A DNA stretch of 64,000 nucleotides. Origin: Nereocystis luetkeana (Eukaryota > Sar > Phaeophyceae > Laminariales > Laminariaceae). This document shows, one piece after another, positions 1 through 10,593 of this stretch (the first letter of the stretch is position 1; every line of letters begins with the position of its first letter). The notes under the pieces were generated by a model that searched no databases, was not told the DNA's origin, and saw only the letters and a program-made list of their open reading frames with translations. Made by a program: the position numbers and the translations under genes. The DNA lies in contig JARUPZ010000034.1 of assembly GCA_031213475.1 (NCBI GenBank), forward strand, positions 5,525,680 through 5,589,679. Reading direction: 5' to 3'.

Positions 1-1854
1 CATCATAGACGGTGGCATCCCCTGCGCTCGAATGTTTATGTTGCAAGCAAGCGCATTCGAGCGCGCATGCGGGCCTACGCATCAGTGGGAACCTGTTGAT
101 ATGCCAGAGGATGATCGCCAGATACTACTAGGCTCAGAAGTACTGGTCCAGATCACGATCTAGATCAGGTCACGATCTACGTAGGTCACGCATCTGGTAA
201 AAATATTATACAGTACTGTATATCATATATTTATAATATGTCCGTCGTCATTAGGTTGCGCAGGATGTGTATAGTGTAACTTATCCGGCCCAGAAAACAT
301 TGCGGCAAATTAGGCACACCAAACTTATCCTTCGCGGTTACATGAACTATAGATCATACAGCTGGTGGCCCAGCTTTCCTCAAAATAGTCAGCCCATAAA
401 GGAGAATCGGTGCTCCGTCCTGTGTGTGAAAGCTTCCCTTCGCTCCACTCTCTGCTTCGATTTTGAATACCAGAATGAAACCGTTTGGCGTGCCTCACGT
501 GTCATAGGCCTCCGACGTGTGCTCAGCCCCATCACCGATCGATGCCCGACGCCGGGCTCGTGGCTTCTGTTCAAAACAATAACAGCAGTGTTAACAAAAC
601 CAAAACGTCACATATATATTTACATGTACTGTAGCATCCAACGAGCCTTCCCACTGGTAGGGGGTGCACCAGACGTTCCTGAACCCCTCGCATTAGGAGC
701 TCAATATCCCATCCTATGCAATACTCAGAAGAAACATGTTCCTGCCACCCGACCGGCATTTGTATGCGCTACCCCTAAAACGAGTATACGAGTAGAACAA
801 ATCATCCTAACTGGTAGTTCCTCACTTAAGGGACTCAATTGGTCGGAAACCTTTGGCCCTAAAAGTGCACCCCCTACCGTGGGGTGACTCCAACCGAGGT
901 TTCTAACCGAGGTTGGAACTAGAACACCCCCCCCCGTCGTGCACGATATGGGCGTAGACGAAGCATAGTGGAGACAGCGAATGGCGTAACATACCCCCCC
1001 AAGCTGTCTACAGCCTCTCCACTCGGTGCGCCTACAGTGAATGGTGCGCTATTTTGTTCATTGTGTCCACACTGAAGGTTTCGCCCCCACACAATGCAAG
1101 GGGGAGGTTTCGTCCACCCGACGCGAAGCTACCCGCGTGCAGGATTCGGCAATTAATTGCCACTTTCGCCCTCCGGATCAGCACCGATTTGGTTGTGCAG
1201 CACTTTGTCCATTCCGTTCTTAATGGTAGCGGATTCTCTCCATGGCCCAGAAACATTGTCTGCCAGACAATTGCTTACCAACAACTGATCACAACATGCA
1301 AACTTGGTACGCAGGAAGGCAGTGCCGATCGCCGCTCGTTACGCAGAAAGTGCCGCTCATTTCTGTCGGCGCACGCGAGTCCTGGTCCTCAACCCCGTGC
1401 GCGAGGTCCACAGCTGGCTTTCGAGGAGACGATGATTCTCACAAGAAAACAAGTTGGTAGCTCAAATACTTTTGAACGGGCCTCCACATCCCCAGTAAGC
1501 CGTTCGCGATTCTCCACCCCCACCCCCACCCACGCAGTTTCAGAAACGACGCCAAAAACCATTACGCGCGAACCCTATATACCCATTTCTCAATGCGGTC
1601 CCCAAGTGACGAAGAGATCCAATACCCGACGAGGTATGGTCTACTGCACCCCAGGAGGGAATAGCGAAACCTAAGGCGTGGTGCATCACGTCCGTTTTGG
1701 TTGCTATGGCACGGGACTCGCGTAATTTTAGACATATTGGCGATACGGGCGACCGACACAGATAACATTACTGGTCCTCGAAGGAGGAGCCGGAAATACC
1801 GGCCTAAGATTAGTTTCTAAATCGAGAAAGGGCGTGTTCCTCACGAACTGCGTT
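1..1854. other. No recognisable gene
   Basis: I see no coding or RNA gene here. Short open stretches are present on both strands, but none has a recognisable domain. A GATCT-rich patch at about 115-170 resembles the dispersed GATCT repeat described at 4635-4815. A CCCCCACC-rich patch lies near 1520. Confidence 0.5.
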
Positions 1855-1920
1855 TAATCATTCAAGGACTGCAGTAAGTCTGCCCCGTGTTGGGGACAAA
1901 GTACCTACTCTAGAACCTGG
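1855..1920 (+). repeat. Family B MITE fragment (left half)
   Basis: A CTGCAGT block followed by GTTGGGGACAAAG resembles the left arm of the TTAA foldback element described at 45050-45146. The right arm is absent, so this is a decayed half copy at best. Confidence 0.3.
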
Positions 1921-2579
1921 GTAGTTCGCCCTCAAAGCGGTATTTTGGTGCAGTTCAAGAAAGGGTTGCTCGCACTGACTGTACTTGAACCGCTCCCGAA
2001 ATTATTTTTTCCCCAGGAAATCTTGGGCTGGGTTTCGTTTGGGGCTCTTTTTCACCAAAATATCTGTCCGGAAATATGATTCCCTGTGTAGCGTTCGTAT
2101 TAGAGTTTGCATGGGGCTTATATCACGGGACAGATTGGTATGAGAGGGCCGGGATGGCGCTAAGGGGCCCCGAGAGGGGCTTGGTGTTTAGTTCCGACAG
2201 ACGAGACACACCGAAGAAATGTGCCATAGAGTCGTCCAGCCCGTCTGTAGGGTTACAGCATAACAACTCGGTGGGGCTGTCGTAGGAACAAATCCCATCG
2301 CAATGATACGTCTCACCCGTTACAATCATTACCATAACTGTTAGTACGTTGCCAGATTCCGACAACAGTGTGCCGTATTATTGATCATTCAGTCAATGTT
2401 GGACCTAAACATTCCTCGAAATTAAATACAATTAAATCAAACTTAAAATGAGGCCTGTCTGTGCCAAGAACGTATTATCACACGAAAAACAAAATCGACC
2501 CACCAATTTTGTTAGTGAATCCCAGGCACATGAAGGGGTTGTGTGCGGTTACCACAACGAAGTACAACAAAACTGAAAT

Positions 2580-3690
2580 ATATATCGAACTGCTTATAGA
2601 TACATTTATCTCTGAGCGTGCTCGGTTGGTGCATATCTGGCCTCTCAGAGCTCCCACTTGGACACTGCCTCCTTCGAATACTTGACCGACCTTTCCAGCG
2701 GTCCTTTGTTTTCTCCATTTTTTTCACTTTCAGTTGGTTCCTCCTTCTTTCTTCTTTGGTTTCGTGTGCATGCGTATACTCAGAGCACGGCATCGCGGGC
2801 GAGCCCGGCGCCATCGCGGGTGTCAGCGGGTGCTGGCGGATAGAGGGTGGGTTGCACTGAGGGCGGTCGCCGTTTTCGTGCCTAGGCGTCGCGTGTGCCT
2901 CGAAACACGAGGAAAGCATGAATGGGCTCTGTCTGGCCTCCATCGGCGGAGTAGGGTAGAGTATGTACACGTCTATAAGGGTCGTTCGCGATTGCAAAAT
3001 AATCTTCAACCTGTGTTTCTTTATGCGACCAAGCTGAATTTTACAGAGAGAGAGAGCCACGCAGTCTGAGCACTAACATTGTCGAACTGGCGAACGAGGG
3101 CCACGGTGAGCACCGGGCTTCCCTCGGGCGACGGGGCTCACTGTGGTGGAGAGGGAAAATAGTTTTACCCTGACTGAATCAGTGGCGACTTTGTCGCGAG
3201 AGGGGCGGGCGGCGTACGAGGCTGAGAGAGAAGCTTTGCTATCCGATTGGTTTCTCTGTGAGCTGTGCAAGGTTTTCCAATCGGGGAGAAAATTATCAAA
3301 TAAGAGGGGACGGGGATTCATTTTTCTTTCCGAAATTTCATGTTTCATTTTCATATTAGTTTAATAAAAAGCTAAAAAAAAAGGCACGCCAGCTGTGAGT
3401 CAACCGATCGGTCGATACTCAACATTTTGCGGTGCTGCCCTGCCATGCCGTCCTGTGCTTTGTCTTTCGTGCATACAGCATATCAAAATGAGTACCCTAC
3501 CTGGGGTATGTACGTACGTACGGCATGCATCGTTCGGGTTGTTTTCCTGGATGGAGCGTGGAGCTCTTGGCATTGCAGAAATCGCCTGTTTACACCTAAT
3601 AGTTGGTTGTTTGGACCGTCTGTTTCGTTCCGTTTTTGTTCCCCGTGAGCGAGCGTAGAGGGCGGAATCACCCGCTTCGCGAAGCGCTTG
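2580..3690 (+). repeat. 1.1 kb dispersed repeat, copy 1
   Basis: This block is clearly similar to 34455-35705: same order of landmarks, including TTTCCAGCGGT near 2693, GAGCCCGGCGCC near 2801, AACATTGTCGAACTGGCGAA near 3075 and CCTACCTGGGGTATGTACG near 3498. The ends are not defined by terminal repeats. A small frame around 3062-3125 reads SLSTNIVELANEG followed by GEHRA in both copies, and most differences there are synonymous, so the unit probably carries or carried coding sequence. No transposase or polymerase domain is recognised. It is most likely a mobile element fragment of unknown class. Confidence 0.65.
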
Positions 3691-4634
3691 TACAGTATAT
3701 TTAGTTCCTGACGAAAATCCTACGAGTACCCGCTGGTTTGTTTTCAATTCCTACATGATAGCAAGTGTGGGGCCGTGTTATATTTTTTTCGTTTACACCT
3801 GTCTACGCACACAGTCCGTTGACTCTCGCGCCTCTGCACCGACCTATCAGGCCTACTCGTACCTCGTACAAGTTTCCTGTCCCCCCCCCCTCCCCCCCTG
3901 GTCAAGTTTCTATTCTTACGGCTTCCGGCAATGTTTTATGAGCGGTCAACGTTGAAGATCCTGCCGCGTATTTACGGGTGGCAAAAACACAAACTATTCG
4001 GTATATATATATATGCATATAGGTCCACGAATGATAAATATGATACTGCAGTGATAAGAACAGAAGGCTCACCTTTTATGGCAGACGCATGAAATAATCA
4101 GTTTCAGAAAATGTGCTCGGCGGCGAGCTCTGCTACACCAAAGCACACCATGTATATACTGACGTGTATATACTGACATGTATATAATGCTCAAGGTTAA
4201 TGAAGGGGGATCAGGTTGCTGTTTGCGGCAACGGCGTTCTACGTTTTTTTTGTCTGGAGTTTCGGTTCTTCTCCAATTATTATAATACAACGTGTTTGGT
4301 TGCGTATCGACACTCACGCCACACATCTCACACAACAAATGAAAACGATATATAAAAGAAGGACGTTGTCAGTGACAATGTAATCTTGCTTCCTCAGATC
4401 AGGTGTGTATGTTTACGGATCAATTGTATCATACAGTAATACACTGACGGATAACCTCACTTACTTGCATTCACTATGAAACAGCCAAGTTTTCGGTGGG
4501 CAGTGTGACCTGGCGGGGTGCGTGGCAAGCGCACCATTTTACATCGTGGACAGACCATCTACAGATATTTCCCACATCACGATGTAGATACTTCAAGGCA
4601 GATATACATATATATATATAGTATATATAATGCT
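3691..4634. other. No recognisable gene
   Basis: Low-complexity DNA with a C-tract near 3880 and short TA runs near 4001. The word GTGCGTGGCAAGCG occurs at about 4517 and again at about 4937, flanking the GATCT-rich repeat. Its meaning is unclear. Confidence 0.4.
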
Positions 4635-4815
4635 CCCGATCTTGTCAGATCTAGCTCATGTTGCCAGGTGGGAGCTAGCTGTATCATCTGCACGATACAG
4701 CAATGACCTTTTTGGGTTGGATCTGTGCCATGCAGATCCTGCACGACCTCTCGCATCGGCCGGTGTGGAACCAGATGATCTGGATCATGATTTATCTGAT
4801 CTATCTGATCTGTAT
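4635..4815 (+). repeat. GATCT-rich dispersed repeat (reference copy)
   Basis: Shared landmarks are a block like TGGATCTGTGCCATGCAGA, then CCTGCACGACCTCTCGCA, then CCGGTG, and then a run of GATCT-type words (GATGATCTGGATCATG, TATCTGATCTATCTGATCTG). Related copies are at 7205-7320, 11260-11340, 27610-27815, 52400-52470, 57500-57680 and, inverted, 58495-58620. No terminal repeats or coding frame are seen. Confidence 0.55.
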
Positions 4816-5207
4816 GTTCTAGGTGTGAAACATTTTGCCATGCATGTATTGGTATGCCAAGAAGAGGAGACGAGGCACTGCAATACCGACGACGTAGCAG
4901 CAAAACCGAGACATTGACAGTTCGAGACAGCATGGTGCGTGGCAAGCGAAGGATTTTTTTGATGTCGTATATATATCAAGATATAACGGAGCGGTGTTGA
5001 TTGATGTGTCAGCGACAACTTACCATACACACCGCGGGCAGGATTATCTGTTTTCGCCATAGAATAGGCAGGCCTTCTTACTAATACTGTCTCAACAACG
5101 TGCGAAAGGGGTGATCGATTCTGCCTCTTCTGTCATTTTGCACAGCTACACCACCAGTAGCATACGTTGTAGGTAATCTAGTGCTACCTCCCCCGCCCCT
5201 ATCCCGC

Positions 5208-5310
5208 TTTCCCCACCACCATCCCCGCCTCCTCCTCCTTCGCCGCTTGCATCTCCTCCACCTCCTCCACCTCCTCTCTCCTCCTCCTCCTCCTCCTCCT
5301 CCTCTTCCCA
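5208..5310 (+). repeat. CTC/TCC pyrimidine microsatellite
   Basis: Nearly pure pyrimidine tract made of CTC, TCC and CACC units. The long frames it creates on both strands (poly-Pro/Leu, poly-Arg/Gly) are a consequence of the repeat and not genes. Confidence 0.85.
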
Positions 5311-5514
5311 ACCTACCTTTCTTTGACTACCCCTACCGCTCCGCTATGTTGAGCATTCCCCCCACCCCCCCCCCCCCCGCCCTCGCGATTTACTCTCCAA
5401 TAAATATCACTATTAATATTACTGTAGTAAGTAAGTGCGACTTCTTCTATTTCTTTTTTTTAATTTGCCATCTGGCAATCAATGTGCGGTGCTTGTCCCA
5501 TTCATATTATCAAC

Positions 5515-5737
5515 TATTCCTGGGGACCCTATTAAATAGGACCTACGGTACACACAGAAGCCTAAATTTTTCGCTATTTTTGCTATTATTACGGAGGGGC
5601 ATAGTTAACAGGACCTATGGTATCCATAAAAACCTATACATTTAACCATTTTTACCAACAATATTTGGTCCTATTAACTATGGTCCCCCGAAATAACAAT
5701 ATTTGGTCCTGTTTACTATGTGTGGTCCCCCGTAATA
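5515..5737 (+). mobile_element. Family A MITE, outer copy split by a nested copy
   Basis: The left part (5515-5586) and right part (5696-5737) together make one family A element. A second family A element interrupts it between the internal words TTTTTGCTA and TAACAATATTTGG. The TA shared by both sides suggests a TA target. This nesting shows at least two rounds of family A activity. Confidence 0.75.
5587..5695 (+). mobile_element. Family A MITE, inner copy
   Basis: 109-bp copy inserted in another family A copy. It has the family's left end (TATTACGGAGGGGCATAG), internal AACCTATA and ACAATATTTGG words, and right end (CTATGGTCCCCCGAAATA), slightly diverged at both tips. Confidence 0.75.
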
Positions 5738-5883
5738 GTATACCAGGGTACGAAGTATCCACATACAAAAGAAAGGGGGAAAATCCACAATCTGATGACT
5801 TCAGACATACCGCATGTTTCCAATCAGGCGTGACTACCGGACGAAACAACCTACAGTAGTAGTAGTAGACAAAAAGTTTTTGA

Positions 5884-5930
5884 TTTATTTGCCTGCCATC
5901 CATCCGCCAATGATGTGCAGAGTGCATGGA
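5884..5930 (+). repeat. Possible family C fragment
   Basis: TGCCTGCCATCCATCCGCCAATGATGTGCAG loosely resembles the GCCATCCGACAATGTGCAGC core of the retroposon described at 15615-15777. It is short and diverged. Confidence 0.25.
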
Positions 5931-6107
5931 CAACTAACTGACAAGACTTAGTAGAAAAAAATGAGCAAGACACCGAAAACGGCTTGTCAATGTGCTGCGT
6001 ACGGTGGTAGGGGGGTCGAGGGTGACTCCAATATTGCCAGCCGATCAGAACTACACCAGGGGTATCTATACTCGGTCCGTTGGCTATTTGGTTTCGTTGC
6101 AGTATTA

Positions 6108-6206
6108 AAACCCCTTTAGAACCGCAGTCCCGTTTTGGGGACAAACTACTTGAAGTTTTAGCGGTTTGTCCCCAAATAAATGGGGACTGCGGTTCTAAAT
6201 TTCCCG
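6108..6206 (+). mobile_element. Family B piggyBac-like foldback MITE
   Basis: Left arm CCCTTTAGAACCGCAGTCCC and right arm GGGGACTGCGGTTCTAAA pair with each other, with GGGGACAAACT and GTTTGTCCCC inside. The right flank has decayed and lacks a clear TTAA. Confidence 0.75.
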
Positions 6207-6437
6207 AGTTTTTTTCTTCTCTTTTTTTCGCGATATGCGCCGCTATGGAACTGTTTGAGACGCTGCCCGCGACAACAAGTTAAAGCCAGGTCCTATTTAT
6301 GAGTGAGGTTGTGAGCCATTCGTCGCTGGAGTGGCGTGGCGTAAACTGATTGGGGGTGAAATTGATTGGGGGTGCCTACCCCTACTGTTATAGCACCAGT
6401 GCAATGAAAACACGCAAAAGCGCGACAAACGTACAAA

Positions 6438-6604
6438 CATACGTACGTACGTACGTACGTACATACGTACATACATTATCATTATTATGCTTGCCGTACA
6501 TACATACATACATACATACATATATACATACATACACATGCATACATACATACATACACATACATACATACATACATACATACATAATACACATACATAC
6601 ATTT
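6438..6604 (+). repeat. GTAC and CATA microsatellites
   Basis: Two adjacent tracts: (ACGT/GTAC)n at about 6438-6476 and (CATA)n at about 6497-6604. The TYIHTYIH- and VCMYVC-type frames here are repeat shadows. Confidence 0.9.
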
Positions 6605-6774
6605 CAACCCGACGTGACGCACACAAAAAGCCTCCTACCTCAAAACGTCCCGTGCACCTCATCCGTCCTTAAACAGCGACTGAGCCAGCTCTCTCTCTCT
6701 CCCCGCCCCTCACTATCAATCAACACTACAAGCCAGCTTGTTGTATGATATCGTGTTCGTTGTGATGTTCCCAT

Positions 6775-6885
6775 TATTACGGGGGACCATAGTTAATAGG
6801 ACCTATGGCACACACACAAAAACCTATATATTTAACCAATTTTACTAACAATATTTGGTCCTATTAACTATGGTCCCCCGTAATA
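6775..6885 (+). mobile_element. Family A MITE (reference copy)
   Basis: A 111-bp element with near-perfect terminal inverted repeats of about 29 bp, beginning TATTACGGGGGACCATAGT and ending with its reverse complement. Between them lies a non-palindromic core (ACCTATGG, ACACACAAAAACC, AACAATATTTGG). It has no coding capacity, so any movement would depend on a transposase supplied elsewhere. The TIR tip is TA-rich and a TA duplication is likely, which would suit a Tc1/mariner-type enzyme, but the exact target duplication cannot be fixed because the tip itself is palindromic. Class assignment is inference. Confidence 0.8.
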
Positions 6886-7099
6886 ATAGATGGAGCAATA
6901 CATGGACTACTATGTGAAGAAGCAGCGGTGTACAAGGTATATGGTTTACGACAGTAGCCGGCAACGGGGTGCACGCCTGGGCCAAATACTTGACTCCCAC
7001 CCGTAACATATGTTAATGGTCGAAATAACGCTTTGTTTCCCGACACTGCTGTATGTATGATTTCTTAGCTCAGTTTCACACCGGGTGGCCACAGCATAG

Positions 7100-7176
7100 T
7101 ATTACGAGGGACCATAGTAAACAGAACCTACGGTACTCACAATTTTTGGTCCTATTTACTATGGTCCCCCGTAATA
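7100..7176 (+). mobile_element. Family A MITE, short variant
   Basis: 77-bp copy with both ends intact and most of the core missing: it jumps from CGGTACTCAC to TTTTTGGTCC. This is an internal-deletion derivative. Confidence 0.75.
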
Positions 7177-7204
7177 GTATAGTCACATACATGTTCGCCG
7201 TGGG

Positions 7205-7320
7205 TTGTATCTGCTACACTGTACGCAGACCCTGCACAACCTCTTGCAATGGCCGGTGATGAACTACACTACACACAGTGTAGATGATCTAGATCATGAT
7301 CTGTCTATCTGATTGGTCCA
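7205..7320 (+). repeat. GATCT-rich dispersed repeat copy
   Basis: Contains CAGACCCTGCACAACCTCTTGCAATGGCCGG (long match broken here only by point changes) and TAGATGATCTAGATCATGA, in the same order as the 4635 copy. Confidence 0.5.
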
Positions 7321-7716
7321 ATGTGTCTCTCCGAGGTGCGAAGGGTCGCAAGGAAGGGCGGTCGGGTGAAGACAGACATCCGGCGGTAGGGGCTGTACTT
7401 TTTTTTTTTTGCCTTCTTCTGAGGCAAATATTTTCTGACCGGTTGATTGAGCCGTCCTCGAGTGAGCAACTACTACCGAGTGCAAGGATTATTTTACCAC
7501 AGTACGAGCAGTACATTAGGGGCACACCCTAACCACTGCGCTAGCGGTCGGCGCGGACCGTTAGCTCAGCGATGGTTAGGAGGTTAGAACAGTCCGCGCT
7601 GACGGTTTCGCCCTTTGAATCAGAGGTGAGGGTGTATCTCTGATATATATACCATTTTGTGGGGTTTTAGGACACAAAAACAAACATAGAAAATCTTGGT
7701 CGGGCTGCGCCACAGG

Positions 7717-7825
7717 TACTACGCGGGACGGTATTAAACAGGACCCACGGTACACACGAAAACGTATATACTTCGCAACTTTTTCTAACAATATTTGGTC
7801 CTACTTACTATGGTCCCCCGTAATA
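7717..7825 (+). mobile_element. Family A MITE
   Basis: 109-bp copy. The left tip is diverged (TACTACGCGGGACGG) and the right half is well kept (ACAATATTTGGTCC, CTATGGTCCCCCGTAATA). Confidence 0.75.
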
Positions 7826-8047
7826 ATAGTAGGTTTGCAACCGTTTTTCGGAGGCGTGCTTCGCGTGGGGAAATTGAGCCCCTCCCGCGAGGCCGGGGCT
7901 CAGAAAACAAGCCATCCCCCCACCCACTCCGTGGCATTACTCGACACTCTCGCTTCAAAACGCGCGGTCAAAACCCTGTAGAAAAAGCGTGCTGCCTTAT
8001 GGGGCAGAACGTTTCCGGCCAAACAATATTTATAGCCTCTCCGCGGG

Positions 8048-8410
8048 TGTTATAAGGATTACTACCCTGGGCTGGGTACGTACTCGATCGATATTTTACC
8101 CCTATATATAGCTCAGGAGGTAACACCTTCACATTTGACGTCGTCCAGGTCACGGGGTCGACCTCACTTCGATCCTTTCTTTTACAGAAACGCTTGCGCG
8201 TGCACATGCCGACCAACACGACTCCCTGGTTCCCCGGGTAATGAAACGAAGCGGGTAGGTCAGCGTACAGACGTACGAGTACACGGTTCCGACGCCCCAA
8301 AGATCCCGCCGTTCAGAGGACCTGGTGGGGAGAGTGTTTTAAGGATTACCCTGGGCCGGGTAATCGATCGATCGATTACCCCTATTTGCTCAGCAGGTGA
8401 CACCTTCTCA
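8048..8410 (+). mobile_element. TRIM-like miniature LTR element, copy 1
   Basis: Terminal direct repeats of 76-86 bp at 8048-8133 and 8335-8410 start with TGTT and end with CA. Two bases inside the left repeat is a primer-binding-site-like word TGACGTCGTCC, and just before the right repeat is the purine tract GGTGGGGAGAG. The 4-bp flanks CGGG/CGGG look like a target duplication. The 200-bp interior has no coding sequence. These parts define a terminal-repeat retrotransposon in miniature, which is non-autonomous. It is a fossil; the two repeats have diverged noticeably, so it is not recent. Confidence 0.75.
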
Positions 8411-8525
8411 CGGGCTCCTTAGCGCTTTTGGGACAGAGTCGAGAGGAAGAATTGACGCTAAAATATTGGCGTCTACAGAAACGGCCACTAGGTGATTGGC
8501 GGTTGATACGAAACGGGCTTCGCAG

Positions 8526-8615
8526 GGGATCCTACGGTATCCGAGTCACTATGGTTGATGCAAGGGATCATACGGATTTCGAGTCACGATGGTTGGTGCA
8601 AGGGATCCTACGGCA
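8526..8615 (+). repeat. 38-bp tandem repeat, about 2.4 units
   Basis: Units begin GGGATCCTACGG, GGGATCATACGG and GGGATCCTACGG and contain GAGTCACTATGGTTGATGCA or its variants. Recent local duplication. Confidence 0.7.
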
Positions 8616-8804
8616 CGGGCGCAGCATCATCCCACCCTCTACCGGTCCTGCTGGGCGCTCACGCTGCGCCCATTAGATGGTTGACAACAGCAACACCTGA
8701 GAGTTACCAACCATTGTAGTTTTGCTCGTTTTTTTGGGGTCCCAAACGAAGTTAACCCAATGAGTTATGCAATGGCTTCAGGTTGGGAGGGCGATTGGTT
8801 AACG

Positions 8805-8880
8805 TTTTACCAGTAGCCCAACGGACTAATAACTTAAAAAATGACGTCGTCGGCAGGACTCGAACCTGCGCGTGAGAGCC
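8805..8880. repeat. tRNA-like segment or candidate SINE
   Basis: Read on the minus strand, 8845-8869 has a perfect T-arm (GCAGG, loop TTCGAGT, CCTGC) followed by CGACGACG and then a T-run, as in the 3' end of a serine tRNA. No matching acceptor 5' strand or anticodon arm was found, so it is not a complete tRNA gene. Read on the plus strand, CAGTAGCCCAACGGACTAATA followed by GACTCGAACCT resembles pol III A and B boxes, and 24795-24930 (minus) has a similar pair. It could also be a long primer binding site, since TGACGTCGTC recurs in the TRIM elements. Confidence 0.35.
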
Positions 8881-8985
8881 ATAATCCATAAGCTGGAATA
8901 CGAATAGCGTTTGGCAATATTTTTTGCGGGTTGCGCTTCTATCTTCTTTCTCTCGAAATCAGATTCGGGTGAGGCGTATGACGCC

Positions 8986-9086
8986 TTAACCCTTTTTAGA
9001 ATCGTAGTCCCCTTTAGGGAAAAAAAACATCTTGGAATTTCAGTGAATTTCCCCTAAAAGGGGGACTGAGGTCCTGAAACGGTTAA
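8986..9086 (+). mobile_element. Family B foldback MITE
   Basis: Flanked by TTAA on both sides (8986-8989 and 9083-9086). The arms are more diverged than in the 45050 copy (AGAATCGTAGTCCCC, GGGGGACTGAGGTCC), suggesting an older insertion. Confidence 0.75.
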
Positions 9087-9489
9087 TAAGGTCAAGTGAA
9101 GAGCCTCAGACACTTTTTTCTTCTACTTAAGTCTTCCGCCGCCGCAGGCAGGAAGCTTCAGAAGCCCCGCGGGTCAACCTCGGATACGGCGGGGGCGTCT
9201 TCGGGATAGATAAGACTACTACTCGGTTTCAGCCTTTTCGCTATTAAATACCGTCCACAACCCTCCGTGTCGCCGTCTCCGCCCCTGGCGTTCCGTTTCA
9301 GGGTGCTATTTATAGCCGGCAGGGCGTGGCCTGACCGAGAAAACAACGCAGCAGTGCACCACTGTCTTGCAGTACGTGCTGTAGCTGCTCGCTGTTCATT
9401 AGCTACCTGCCTGTGGTACATCTTTTAATACCCGCGTGCCGGGGTATTGCTCAGTTTGTTAGGGTAGTACGGGGTTACTTGCTCTGTTG

Positions 9490-9595
9490 CGGGGGGGGGC
9501 GTAGTGATTAGAACCCACGATGTACCCGGAAAACATGCTCCCCTCTCATGTTCACGCACCCTATTCGGTTCTGGTTGCTATGTTCCCCCGTAATA
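9490..9595 (+). mobile_element. Family A MITE, diverged copy
   Basis: The right end TGTTCCCCCGTAATA is clear. The left end is a G-run followed by CGTAGTGATTAGAACC, and the core is strongly diverged. An old copy. Confidence 0.55.
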
Positions 9596-9600
9596 ATAAT

Positions 9601-9655
9601 ACAGGGGGCCATGGTAAAACAGGACCCATCCTATCCCAGTTGCACAAAAAGATAG
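9601..9655 (+). mobile_element. Family A MITE left-half fragment
   Basis: ACAGGGGGCCATGGTAAAACAGGACCCAT (diverged) matches the left arm, but there is no right arm before the next copy starts at 9676. Confidence 0.4.
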
Positions 9656-9675
9656 GCGTTCCATTACTTCACTAC

Positions 9676-9784
9676 TATTACGGGGGACCATAGTTAATAG
9701 GACCAAATATTGTTAGTGGAGATGGTTAAATATATAGGTTTTTATGTACACCACAGGTCCTATTAACTATGGTCCCCCGTAATA
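9676..9784 (-). mobile_element. Family A MITE, inverted
   Basis: 109-bp copy in reverse orientation, with perfect tips TATTACGGGGGACC and GGTCCCCCGTAATA and the core words CCAAATATTGTTAG and TATAGGTTTTTATG. Confidence 0.85.
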
Positions 9785-9957
9785 CTACTGTAGTGATAAT
9801 TGGTCCCGATTAATTGGGTATGTTGCCCCGTCCTACTGTGGTGGAAATACCTCGCAGTGGCCAAGAGCCGCCTCCACTTTCTTCCTTCTTGCCGAAAAAA
9901 AACACCGTTACAACCCATTTACCAACGTAACTCTGTTCGTATGTATGTGCCCCTATA

Positions 9958-10066
9958 TATTACGGGGGGCCATAGTTAATAGGACCTACGGTACACACAA
10001 AAGCCTATATATTTTGCTGTTTTTGCTAACAATATTTGGTCCTATTAACTATGGTCCCCCGTATTA
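9958..10066 (+). mobile_element. Family A MITE
   Basis: 109-bp copy, intact apart from one tip variant, with core CCTATATATTTTGC and AACAATATTTGGTCC. It is one of three family A elements within 600 bp. Confidence 0.85.
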
Positions 10067-10480
10067 GTACGGGGTGCCAGCTGTGACATGTATGTGCAGG
10101 CGTGACATTTTGTAGCAAAGCTGTTGGAATACATGTAAACATGTTTTTTTTATGTTTCTTGGGTGCTGACAGGATTATTAGTGCTACTACAGCAGGCAGG
10201 ACACTCCCATTTTCACTGCCGTCACGTTCTGCTAGGGCTAGTGGCTCTGTGCCTCCCTCGAAAACGGGCACACGAACATCGTACTATTTCAGAGTAGTAG
10301 CAATAAGACCATGGCGGTGCATATATATCGTGAAAAAGTACACAGCTCAAAGACTTACAATAAATAAAACCGTCAAGAAGCATGGTGGTCAGTCGGCCGA
10401 GTGGCTCTCACCGGCCGAAAATGAAGGACTTTAAAGCGACTCCCGTTCCGTAGCACTGGCCACAGGGCAGTTCTGCTGTC

Positions 10481-10593
10481 TATTTACGGGGGATCCTAGT
10501 TAACAGGACCTATGGTGTACTTAAAAACCTATATATTGAACCATTTTTACTACCAATATTTGATCCTGTTAACTATTATTGCGCCCCGTAATA
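10481..10593 (+). mobile_element. Family A MITE
   Basis: Copy of about 113 bp with a diverged right arm (CTATTATTGCGCCCCGTAATA) and an intact left arm. Confidence 0.75.

Noticed and set aside
8048-8410. Reading the TRIM copies as tRNA genes or tRNA-derived SINEs (TAGCTCAG.AGG and GGTTCGAACC words look like A and B boxes)
   Set aside because: GGTTCGAACC is self-complementary, so a primer-binding region looks like a B box. Terminal direct repeats, purine tract and target duplications fit a miniature LTR element better, and no cloverleaf forms.
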